Shown in pieces: positions 55,501 to 64,000 of a stretch of 64,000 nucleotides of DNA. This stretch comes from Cloeon dipterum (Eukaryota; Arthropoda; Insecta; Ephemeroptera; Baetidae). The stretch's first letter is position 1; every line of letters starts with the position of its first letter. The stretch is from assembly GCF_949628265.1 (NCBI RefSeq), contig NC_088789.1, positions 992,001-1,056,000 on the forward strand, written 5' to 3'. A model generated the notes under the pieces. That model was not told the origin of the DNA and searched no databases. It worked only from the letters and a program-made list of their open reading frames with translations. A program made the translations under genes and the position numbers.

Positions 55501-58500
55501 CGACGAGCTGCCCTGCCGCACCAGCCGCTGGTACTTGCTCTGAACATCGTCGTGGTTTATCACAGTTATCTGCGGGCTGTAGCGCGGCGGGTACACGTCG
55601 TTGATCAGCGTCTCCTTCTTCCCCGTCTCCCTGTTCACCGACGTGTGCACACCTGCCAAACGCACAAATTCACACAAATCGTTTTAATATTAAAAATTAA
55701 ATTTGTTTGTGTTAAAGTTTAATTTACGTCTAAATAATTTTACTGCCTGATTTAAATATTTTTAGCTTAGAAAATATTGGTCTTTGTGTTTATTTTAAGT
55801 CTTTTAATTTTTAAAGCTGCTGATGGATGCTACAAATATTTAAATTTCATGAATTGGGCACTTAAATTCTTCTCTTTTGTGCATAAAAACATTTATTATG
55901 ACGTGCGGAAGTTCAATTAGAGAAAAAAATTTTTAATTTTTTGTACAAAAAAATTTGTTTTGTAATGTCTGCGTGCCAAAAATGCAATCCTATTCACATC
56001 AAAGTTGCTAAATTATCAGGATTGAACTTGATAAGGTGTCAATAATTCGCTCTTAGGCTTCAAATTGGTTTTAAAATAACTTGATAATCAAATCTAATTA
56101 AAAATTATGTTATTTTGTTTCTATGAAATTAATTACATATAGTCTCATACTAGAATAATATTAATAATGCATGAATTTTTGATACAATGATCCCATTCTC
56201 ACAAATTTATAATACTTTTATTGTGTGAATTTTAGAAAATAAATATTTATGAAAATTATAAAATCATTTTCAATATTATGTGCAAAAAGTTTTTAATCAT
56301 TTTAATGTTCAAATTGTGACGAAACAATTTTAAAAAAAGGACATGCTCAGCAAGCACATAAAAATGCCAATTAAATATTTATAGATATAAATTGCCAAAT
56401 TGTCATGCAAACGTAATAATTTTATATGTATATCCTCTGACACAAATTGTTTTTCAATTTCCTTGGTAAATAAAAAATTTATGTGTATTTTATCACGAAT
56501 ATAACGCCTGGATAAAATCAAGCTTTTATTAATCAGCATTTGCTTTTTTGATATTCTTTGGCCTTGAAAATTTCAGTTTGTCAGGGGTGGAAATATTTGA
56601 AAAATTCTTTGCAATCGTAGAATTCTATGCAAAAAACAAAAACAATCTCAAATATGCAAATATAATCGATGGAATGAATTTTAACTTTTTAAAAGTCCAT
56701 TGCTCAATTCTGCTGTCTTAAAATTCACTTTCGTAAGCCAAAAAAATGGGGAAAATTATAAAAAAAATCTTGATTTTTCTCTGAAAAATTCATTAAAAAA
56801 ATTTTATTCAAGTTTTCGTAAACCCTAATTGTTTAATTCTTTGTCCTCAAGAAGGAATTGAAAGATTATAAGAAAATTTTTGGTAAAGGTAAAAACAAAA
56901 TCAAAAAGGCAACAAGTGTTCATGCACCAAAGTTACGTAAAAGCCCTTGAGTTTTCAACCCGCCAACATATGGAGCCACCTTATACTTTCGATTTTTAAG
57001 AACTGTGATTTAAGACACAATCCTGCTGCTGTGCATTCTGCTTCGAGAAATAATTCTTTAGACGCGCTAAACTAAAAAAATCAGTTAAGCCACTCGCTGT
57101 AGAAACGTTTTATTTCAAAAATTGTGGATTTCATGACTCTACGGCGATTGGCTTCACCGATTTTGGTTTTCCGCACGTGACAAGAAAATATACATTAAGT
57201 AAAGAGTGCACAGTGGCAGGATTCAGTCTGAAAAATTCGGCTCCACTAAATTTCAGTTCCATCAAAGGAATGTTTTTGGTTCTATGATTAAAATCGACGC
57301 TCAATTTTTTCGTTTCCCGGGACCGAATTCTTCTGACCGGGAATAATTGCCTTAAAATCCATAGTATGGTGGCACCATCTGTTGGCGGCTTACCCCAACT
57401 ATGGTCCAAACAATTAATCATTTTATTTATCTCATTTTAAAATACAATCATTTTGGTTTTTCGTTTCTAAAACCACCTTAATTATATTTTTACTGATAAT
57501 ATACTACCATAGCCAAACGACGAAATATTTGTTTTTAAATCTAAAAACAAAACAATGCTCTAAACAGAGCCAATTCCAATAGTCTTTTTTATTATTATTT
57601 GTCATCCTTAGGAACTATCGAATACCATTCAGGAGCAAATTTTTAACCTTAAAAAATATTGTTCCTGCCAAAAACATTTAGAAAACTGAGGAAATTTGAC
57701 AAATGAAAATAGACATCGCAGCCAGTCGCACTTGGTACTTGGTTTGCGAGGGGTTGGCGGGCAGGGGGCGGTTTATATACGCACCCCGTGCGAGTAGGCG
57801 GGCGGGGCGGGGCGGGGCGGGAGACACCAATAAAAAGCGAGTGAGCGAGCGAGCTGAGATTTTGGCAAACGTACCAAGTTTGTCCAGACTGGTCTGGATG
57901 ACGAGCGAGGGTCGCTCGGCGGCTACCCTCTGCTTGTTGGGGCTGCGAGCCTCATTACCTTTCGGTGCTTGCTTCTCCTGGTGGCGTTGATCCCAGTGCA
58001 GCACCACGGTGACGCGCCCTTTGTTGTCCATGATCTTCCACGAGGGAGTCTCATCGTGCAACTCGAGCGAATGGATCGTCTCGCATACGATGCGCGGAAT
58101 TGCTGATATCGCTGCAAACACAACACACAGAAAAACGTATAATAGGAGTTCATTTGATGCCGCATTTATTTTTTAAAATTAATACCCGCAAAACGAAAAA
58201 ATTAGTTGGGTTGTTTAACAATTTGTTCTACAAATTGCTATGATAAAAAACGGTAAAAATTCAAATTTTGAAAATTTTCTCCAAATTTTGCAGCGGTTGA
58301 TTACATTTTTTTGGCAGATTTCAAGTTCTCTGGTAAAGATATGTCCAAACAGTGCATTTAACCTTTTAGGGAATCTCTTTCTTGTGAAATAAAATAGAAT
58401 TTCAAGTAGGGACACAGTCATCTAGTAAAGAGACAGTTCTAACTTTGTAGCCACTTTTCTCATAAATTTACACTGCTAATTATATCAATATTTTGGCTTA

Positions 58501-61500
58501 AACTGAATCCTAAGGGAATCAGGTATTGCCAACAAGAATTTTCCAGTATTTTGCTGATAAATTAAAAAAATAAATTTTTATGCAGCATTTTTGACTATAT
58601 TTTATTTTGCCAATATTTCATACATTTTAGTGTAGAATCGCTTGCTCCAACCCTTCATTCCCTCTGATGTGCGTGGGGTTTTCTGAATTAAAATTCCCAA
58701 TTTTAGGGCCCCAATAGATGCCAAATACCATTGAACATTGAACTTGTCTCAACGATTACTTTTATTAATTTTTCATGAAAGATCTTATGTTCATGGCCAC
58801 TTCTGGAATACACAAAATTTAAATTTGAATTTATGGGGTCCAATCTGGAATTTGTTCAGATAATTTTAGATTAAAATGTCGCCCAATAAGTGAATGTGAA
58901 AAATATATATAAATAATTAGGGTGGAGTTTGTGGCTTCTTTTTTTTAAGTAAATTTTGGAAGAATTACAAACAAATAGGTTTTTCAATTTTTTAAAGTAC
59001 TATTTAATAAAACTCTTATTTACCCTCGGTTTTGGTTATATTTCTAATGAAAATAAAACCTAAAAATAACAAATTTAACCAAATTTGACCATACACCAAA
59101 TTAAATATTTTTTTAATTTTACATTTAAAATATCGGCAAAGTTGCGAATTTCGGCACAAAACCTTAGCAATCAATGGGGTCGTCGGTGGTGGTGGAGGTG
59201 GACAGGGGCAGAAAATGGATTTAAAAACGTAGAATTTTACTGCGAGCTTGATAAACTTTGAATTTTTACTATACGACCCATAGGAGTCAAGTTATTATTT
59301 TTTTCAATCCAAAAATCGCGATAAGTGATATTTCAAAAATTTGTTTTTGGGGCCCAGGCGGAGCCTTATGGCCCTACGACGCCGATTCAGGTACCAATCG
59401 ATGGCCCTTATTGAGGCTCTTCCACCCATTTGCTGTTTTCCAAAATCAACAATATTTTTTTTACTGATTTTGTGAAAAATTCAAAATTTTGTATTTTTAA
59501 AAAAGGTCCTATAAATTGAGATAAAAATAAAATTTAAAATTATTAATGTGTTAAAAAGTGACTAAATGTTTTGGTCGTGGACGAAATGAAAACAGGGAGC
59601 GCAGGGAAATTCGGGCGCAGGCAGGGAGAGTGGTGGGAAAGTGTTGTGCCGGCGCCGATTATCGATTGGGCCATCCTCAATGAAAACTGTAAATGTGGCG
59701 CAGCGCAGTAAAAGTGCCGGCCGCCGGTGCCGCGCCGCGCCGGCCGCCTAGCGAGCGAGCGAGCGGCGAGAGCGACATCAAAGCGGCGGCGGCGGAGGAG
59801 CGGGCGGGCGGCGGAGCGGGCGCGCCTGCTCAAACAAAAACAAGCGATTCGAGTGCTCAACACCTTGGCTGCGAGTGTAGTGCGCGCGCCCCACGCCGCA
59901 CGCACCCTCCGCGCTTGCACTTTCCCTGCTGCCCTGCCCCGGCAACCCGAATCTCGCGCGCGCTGCTGCAACCCGAATCAGCCAGCGACCCTGCTGACCC
60001 ACTTTTCCCACAGCCGCCGCGCGCGCGTCCCCCTTCCAGACCCCAGCACCGCCGAATCGCTCCGGGAACAACGCTATCATAATTTTCTTTGTCTTATGCG
60101 CAGTCCCTGATTTACCAACCACATTTACCTCTGAAAATCAGACAAATAATTAAGATGAAAAGATATTTTTTCTTATAGGTGATTCTCGAATAAATTAACT
60201 TGAGTATTTCAATTTTTCCAAAAATATTTTCAAGGTTCTCTAACGGCAACTGGAAATTTTCAGTCAAATTTTGTGCGAAATTAGTAAATTTTAGAAAAAT
60301 CTGCTCAATAGGAAAAAACTGGAAGTTTTACTAGTGTTCTGAAAAAACGCAACGATCAATTTATGAATTTTAATGAGGCCAAACACAGGGCGCTTTCGAA
60401 AATCAGCAATTTTTTAAAAATTTAAAAATAACTTTTAAGACTCGAAAGTACTTTTTTTATCTTCTCAGTAAAAATTTTTAATAATTTTTCTCTCCCTGGA
60501 AGCAACTAATTTCCTTCGCTCATAATCGGATTTTGGGGCACTTTTGGTCTGGAAAAAATGGTCGGTGAGGGTCTTTCCAAGTAATATCATTTTTATAATA
60601 AAAAATCACTATCATTCCACTTTTTAAAGAGAAATTTTGAAGACAAATTTAAAGTCTGAGAATCAAATGACGTAAAAATTCTAATTTTACCCTACAAGAT
60701 ATATCATGAAATGAAAAAATCCTATTTAACTCTTGTATTTTATTAGCTCATTGTTTTACACAAGAGGTTCCAGCTATGTGGAAAATGTGTCTGTTAAAGG
60801 ACATAATGCAATTATGACATTTGTCACTAGTAAAATAATAAATAACGTGCCTTTTACGATTTTAAAATTTTGATAAAATAAATTTGTTTAGACACAAAAG
60901 TGATATGATGAAATTTGATTTTTAAATTCGAATACTATTTAACAAAATTTTCAGGGATCTAAATTGACGGAGCTACGATATATTATTTACAAACTGATTA
61001 TCCATACGAATATTATGTAGAACACAAATTTATAGAAAAAATAAATAATAATGATTTCCATATAGTTATTATCGTTGAAACTTTTGTTTGGAAAGTTAAG
61101 AAATTAAAATTTATTGAACAATTGTTTATTTAAAATTTTAAAATATTATTAAATATTAAGAATCATGTATTGAAAGATGCGTATGAAGAATATATTATTT
61201 GTTAAATATATTTTTTATCAAAAGATCTCAGCTACGAAATGTTTTAGCATCTGGCTGAAGAGCGGCCTTCCTTATTGTTAGCTTAAGTTCCGCCCAGTGG
61301 TGCGGCGAATTTTCAAATGTTGAGTTTGATAGTGAGCAACATTCCGAACCTTAGTAATTTGTGCAATATTTATTCATCTACCGCGATTAAATGGGTCCAT
61401 TTTTGTATGGACGATTTATCATGTTGAAAAACATTGACTGTAAAATAAAATAAAAAAAAATCCGGAAAGAAAATCGAATTTAAAAAATATATATATTTGA

Positions 61501-62250
61501 TATAAAAGAAAGTGCAATTTTCCGTGAGTAAATAAAATGAAGCTCGCAAGGTTGAATGCACGTGCGGCACATTTACGTGGCGGGATCAATCAATATGTAT
61601 AACAAGTGAAGGGCTCAACTGAAACGGAACGTTGGCCGAGCTGCAGATTTCAATGAGGATGAATGGTGCGGGCGCACGTGGGCGGCCCAAATTTCAGTGT
61701 GTGGGAGAGCAAAGGTCAAAATGCTACCTCGCAAAGGTCAACCACCCTTCCCACACGCAACTTTCGAGGGCCAAGCCGAAATTTCCAAAAAAAAACTGAA
61801 ATTTCCTTGATATTTTTTCAAATAAAAATTATTTTAAATTGTTTTTAGAAATTTCTCGGGACGTCCAAAATTTAGATTTGCAGGATTTTTCAAGCCAGTA
61901 GAAACTGTTCAATTTTCAAGGGGGTGTTTTTTATTTTTAGGGGTGCATCGGGGGTGTTTGGGGCCACGCGTTAGCTGCTTGAATTGCAGCTCGGCCGCGG
62001 AGGCCGCTGACCTACTTGTGGCGCTGGGGGAGGGGGCGTTTCTCGGGGTCGTGGGGGGTGGTCGGGAATGGGGTACCTGCTCGGATGACGTCGACCCCGG
62101 CGGGGTGCCAGCGCTCGCCAGGTCTCAGCAGCAGCAGCACCGTGTTGTTGGGCAGGGTGCGGAAGTAGTCGCCGTCCTCGATTTGCGTGCCGTCCGACTC
62201 GAGCAGCAGCCGCACTGGTTCTCCGGGCGGCACATTCAGCTTCTCCTTGC
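51201..62250 (-). CDS. CIDE-N domain protein, DREP-2/DFF45-like (5' end not visible)
   Basis: Exons on the minus strand: 62250-62077, 58111-57875, 55652-55360, 53243-52946, 51445-51201. All junctions fit, giving 415 aa of the C-terminal part; the first exon(s) lie beyond 62.3 kb or outside the window. Exon 62250-62077 encodes the core of a CIDE-N domain: NVPPGEPVRLLLESDGTQIE, DGDYFRTLPNNTVLLLLRPG. Then come a conserved linker (WKIMDNKGRVTVVLHWDQR), His/Ser-rich segments (HVHTPECANHLHQ), a helical region (EKFLLLIDQLSVDQKRHLTI) and a C-terminal domain (DDCYNWTIKATIRGEVLREL, GVIYNGNYYAICEHPGY) ending in a Glu tract. CIDE-N proteins include the DNase inhibitor DFF45/ICAD and the insect DREP proteins. 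The long non-nuclease C-terminus points to a DREP2-like member, in flies linked to neurons rather than to DNA cleavage. Introns are 2-4 kb and full of repeats, unlike the compact genes to the left. Confidence 0.85.
51590..51748 (+). repeat. R5 repeat block preceding a MITE
   Basis: Shares GGTAGATCACCTCTTAAAAC-like sequence, CCCTGCAAATC, TTAGGGGAGGTCAAGACGAG and GTTAGAACTCGAGAT with 63195-63355, where it also directly precedes a family M element. The AGGGGAGGTC-AAGACGA core is shared with the fold-back arms nested at 3597-4366. It lies in the intron between the last two exons of the CIDE-N gene. Confidence 0.65.
51749..51998. mobile_element. Fold-back MITE, family M, shortened copy
   Basis: The left end GGCAACAGAAGGCGCCACCG is followed by the GGTTAAGCCAATCGCCGTAG block. 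The right end has ATACCATCTATTCCTGGCTT. The second half of the central palindrome is missing, so the copy is about 250 instead of about 370-450 bases. Confidence 0.65.
52000..52487. other. AT-rich intron sequence of CIDE-N gene
   Basis: Very AT-rich with no coding potential and no relative elsewhere in the window. It leads into the AT microsatellite. Confidence 0.5.
52488..52541. repeat. (AT)n microsatellite
   Basis: A perfect run of about 54 bases of alternating A and T in the last intron of the CIDE-N gene. The ORFs crossing it encode only Ile-Tyr repeats and are not genes. Confidence 0.97.
53244..55195 (-). other. Intron of CIDE-N gene with R4 repeat
   Basis: Intron between exons at 55652-55360 and 53243-52946. 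54655-55195 is a diverged repeat (R4) that matches 60115-60640 in the same orientation: TTTACCTCTGAAAATCA, AAGGTTCTCTAAC, AAATTTTCAG..AAAT.TTGTGCGA, GGATTTTGGGGCAC and a GGTCTTTtta block. The rest is AT-rich with no gene. Confidence 0.6.
55700..56940. other. AT-rich intron stretch
   Basis: Part of the intron between exons at 58111-57875 and 55652-55360. Strongly AT-rich. No ORF, repeat partner or structured element was recognised in it. Confidence 0.5.
56949..57399. mobile_element. Fold-back MITE, family M, full-length copy
   Basis: The left end CCCGCCAACATATGGAGCCA pairs with the right end TGGCACCATCTGTTGGCGGC. In the centre AAAATCAGTTAAGCCACTCG pairs with CGATTGGCTTCACCGATTTT. So it has both terminal and internal inverted repeats, about 450 bases, in an intron of the CIDE-N gene. 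Confidence 0.8.
57798..57822. other. Potential G-quadruplex (GGGGC repeats)
   Basis: GGGCGGGGCGGGGCGGGGCGGG on the plus strand has five G-runs with single-base loops, which could fold as an intramolecular G-quadruplex in DNA. It lies about 55 bases past the donor of the exon ending at 57875, inside the intron. The transcript of the minus-strand gene would carry the C-rich strand. Confidence 0.6.
58250..58560 (+). repeat. Dispersed repeat family R3
   Basis: Matches 5565-5850 in the same orientation over nearly its full length (TTTTCTCCAAATTTTGCAGC, TTGGCAGATTTC, ATGTCCAAACAG, GTAGCCACTTTTCTCATAAA, TTTACACTGCTAAT). It is intronic in the CIDE-N gene. Confidence 0.65.
59255..59470 (+). repeat. 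Dispersed repeat family R1, core only
   Basis: Contains the R1 core TTTTTGGGGCCCAGGCGGAG, CGCCGATTCAGGTACCAATC and GCTGTTTTCCAAAATC. The second half of R1 is absent. Confidence 0.65.
59590..60085. promoter_or_regulatory. CpG-rich island in CIDE-N intron, possible alternative promoter/5' UTR
   Basis: About 450 bases of GC-rich, CpG-dense sequence with GCGAGCGAGCGAGCGGCGAG, CGGCGGCGGCGGAGGAG and CGCGCGCG. Overlapping ORFs of 114-142 codons exist in several frames on both strands, the signature of base composition rather than coding. It lies in the 4-kb intron between the CIDE-N core exon (62250-62077) and the next exon. It could be an internal promoter making a product without the full CIDE-N domain, or belong to an unseen gene. 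Confidence 0.35.
60115..60640 (+). repeat. Dispersed repeat R4
   Basis: Second copy of the repeat at 54655-55195 in the same orientation. Both are in introns of the CIDE-N gene, so this could be a local intron duplication or two insertions of one element. Confidence 0.6.
60650..61900. other. AT-rich intron stretch
   Basis: AT-rich sequence with scattered short GC-richer pieces (61260-61320, 61540-61780). No gene, RNA or repeat partner was recognised. Confidence 0.45.
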
Positions 62251-62259
62251 CTGCAACAC

Positions 62260-63190
62260 AGTAGTGCCATCTGCTATTGATCGGCGCGCGCCCTGCCAAC
62301 CCACCCGCCAACCCGCCAAACTTTGCCACTCCGCCACTCGGCTCCCTCGCGCTTGCATTCGCCAACAATGCCAACACTGCCCCGGCACCGCACGCACGCA
62401 CACCTTCCGCGGAGGTCCGCCCTCCCGACGCCCACCCTGACCCGCACCAAACCTAGGACGCACGCCCCAAATCAAAACCGGCCCACGCGTGGCCGGATTT
62501 TGATTTTTGGCACGCCGCAGCCCTCCCATTCATCACTTCCCGATTTTAGCTCTTCTCTTTCCTCGTAATTTTTGGGCCAGGCTATTTTTCAAAAATTTAT
62601 TTGTTGAAGCACGGCGAGATATAATGATATTTTTAGTTACATCTTTCATATTTTTATCAAGAGTAAATGCTGAAATTTTGCAACCCCCTATATTTCAAAA
62701 GTGAATATTAATTCTAACCAATCTAAATTAAATATTGCATTTCTATTGGAAAATTTGAACAATTATGGAAAATTAAAATAGCCATATTTGGTTTAAAATA
62801 TATGCTTTAATATTCAAAGATATTTCCTACGTTCTCTAAATAAATGAGAAAAAAATGAAGAAAGCAAAATGTTAACATTTTCAATCCCTCAATGGCTTGA
62901 GTTTTTTTATTTAAATTTATTGTACCCTGACGATCGCCACCTAGAAGTTCGAAACGATTGTTGGCTTTTAGTGTCGTAAGTCGTCGATAATTTAATCCCA
63001 ACAAACTATCCAAACAATTTGTTTCTATTAAAAAATGGTGAAGCAATGTCCTTAAATTCCCCAGTTGGGAAAACCGTTAGTGTTCGAACGTTCGAAGTCG
63101 CGAACGGATGGCACCATTGTATGCTTCGATAATTTTCAGGCAAAAATCTATCAAAAGCTCCTCCTTTATTTTTCAAATTTGAAGGAAAAA
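62260..63190. other. Upstream intron/flank of CIDE-N gene
   Basis: GC-rich to about 62530 (Pro/Arg-rich ORFs in both strands, judged compositional), then AT-rich. I looked for the missing first CIDE-N exon on the minus strand and could not identify one. 63070-63140 holds a partial family M end (TTAGTGTTCGAACGTTCGAA, GGATGGCACCATTGTATGC). Confidence 0.4.
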
Positions 63191-63194
63191 ACTT

Positions 63195-63355
63195 CATCGG
63201 GGTGGAAAAATGGTCATTTGGGGGTAGGGGTGGAGGGTTGAGCACCTCTAAAACCCTGCAAATCGTTAGGGGAGGTCAAGACGAGCCGAACGGTGTGCTG
63301 TTTTTGCAAGTCTGGCTGTTAGAACTCGAGATCCGGCCAAGACAAAATTCACCCT
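63195..63355 (+). repeat. R5 repeat block preceding a MITE
   Basis: Near match to 51590-51748: ACCTCTAAAACCCTGCAAATC, GTTAGGGGAGGTCAAGACGA, GAACGGTGTGCTGTTTTTGC, TTAGAACTCGAGAT, and AAGACAAAATTCACCC. In both places it runs directly into family M, so the two form a composite unit. Confidence 0.65.
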
Positions 63356-63722
63356 TTAGTGTTCTGACCCTCCAACAGATGGCGCCACCGTGTACTTCCG
63401 ATTTTTAAGGCTCTTGCGCTAAGAGAATTTCCGACTCAATCCTGACACAGTGCATTCTTATTTTCTTTTGAAGTGCTGAAAACCAAAATCGGTTAAGCCA
63501 ATCGTCATAGAATCGGGAAAATCACTATTTTTTAAATACAAAATCTTTTCCGACGTTTCTACGGCGAATGGCTGGACTGATTTTCGTTGTTAACACGTGC
63601 AAAGAAATAATTCTAGAAGCAGAATGCACAGCAGCATGATTTGAGACTTAAATCAAAGCGCAAGTTCATTAAAATTGAAAGTGTACGGTGGCGCCATTCG
63701 TTGGAGGCTTGGAACACAAGAA
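63355..63722. mobile_element. Fold-back MITE, family M
   Basis: The left end CCAACAGATGGCGCCACCGT pairs with the right end ACGGTGGCGCCATTCGTTGG. In the centre AACCAAAATCGGTTAAGCCA pairs with a GGCGAATGGCTGGACTGATT segment. About 370 bases with no ORF. Confidence 0.8.
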
Positions 63723-64000
63723 TGGTTATTAGATATTTTTATAGATTCTAGCAATCTCTGCAGGTAAAAAACTACACCTGTTATATTAAAACGCATGAAG
63801 AGTGTAAACCATTATTTTTATATATGATTTTGAAATAAAATTGTACAAATGAAATATACAAGATTTATTTGGAGCTACTGTATATATATTCAAAATTATC
63901 AATGAAGTAATTAGTTTTGAGAATTTTTTGAATAATCTCTATGCGACCTATTATTTTTAATTCATTCGATAATTTACGAATATGCATAAATTGTGATTGA

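Noticed and set aside
59543-60122. Several 114-142 codon ORFs on both strands
   Set aside because: They all overlap in a CpG island and encode Ala/Arg/Pro-rich low-complexity sequence. Many frames being open at once is an effect of GC content.
61943-62440. A 165-codon plus-strand ORF
   Set aside because: It overlaps the CIDE-N core exon in antisense and a GC-rich flank. The minus-strand reading (VPPGEPVRLLLESDGT) is the real one.
1-64000. CRISPR arrays, rRNA or tRNA genes, prokaryotic operons, retroviral or LINE coding regions
   Set aside because: None seen. The window is intron-rich animal DNA. No reverse transcriptase or integrase motif was noticed in the translated frames, and no tRNA-like fold was recognised by eye; tRNAscan would be decisive for that.

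Overview
The window is animal nuclear DNA, most likely from an insect or close arthropod relative. It is AT-rich, its genes are split by many short GT-AG introns, and its gene content is animal: mitofusin, receptor tyrosine phosphatases, effector caspases and a CIDE-N (DFF/DREP) protein. Many short non-coding repeats with inverted ends are scattered through it. I could not fix the species. All gene models were built by hand-splicing the sequence; those marked with high confidence stay in frame through every junction.

Layout. 1-7.0 kb: no convincing gene; one GC-rich CpG-type island (about 1.48-1.73 kb), a 1.7 kb inverted-terminal-repeat element (3134-4816) and several dispersed repeats. 7.06-12.12 kb (minus): mitofusin (Marf), 11 core coding exons plus a candidate 24-nt microexon. 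13.3-37.1 kb: a fast-evolving tandem cluster in which members of an unrecognised about 678-aa protein family (intact at 13.3-15.8 and 34.9-37.1 kb, a pseudogene at 31.2-32.1 kb, and several orphan 5' or 3' pieces) alternate with two tandem receptor-type protein tyrosine phosphatase genes (17.4-22.2 and 24.0-30.1 kb). A small bromodomain gene (32.8-34.1 kb, minus) lies inside the cluster. 38.5-39.2 kb: a small Ser-rich protein ending in a polybasic Cys tail. 39.5-47.2 kb: a tandemly duplicated block consisting of a small minus-strand gene and, divergent from it, an effector caspase; in the second block the small gene is a relic while the caspase is intact. 51.2 kb to beyond about 62.3 kb (minus): a large-intron DREP/DFF45-like CIDE-N gene whose first exon(s) are not visible. 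47.2-51.2 kb holds low-complexity sequence that may be a long 3' UTR of this gene.

How the genes relate. Two themes stand out. The first is apoptosis: two effector caspases lie tail-to-tail with a CIDE-N gene, a family that includes the inhibitor/chaperone of the caspase-activated DNase. The second is the phosphatase pair. Both copies carry Ser instead of the catalytic Cys in the first PTP domain while keeping the P-loop Arg, and their second domain keeps a Cys but has lost the Arg. Both should therefore be receptor pseudophosphatases, possibly natural phosphotyrosine traps. Their cytoplasmic halves are almost identical, introns included, while their ectodomains differ in sequence and in number of modules.

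The best candidates for something undescribed are the pseudophosphatase pair and the interleaved unknown gene family. No CRISPR arrays, rRNA genes or bacterial features were seen, and no tRNA gene was recognised by eye.
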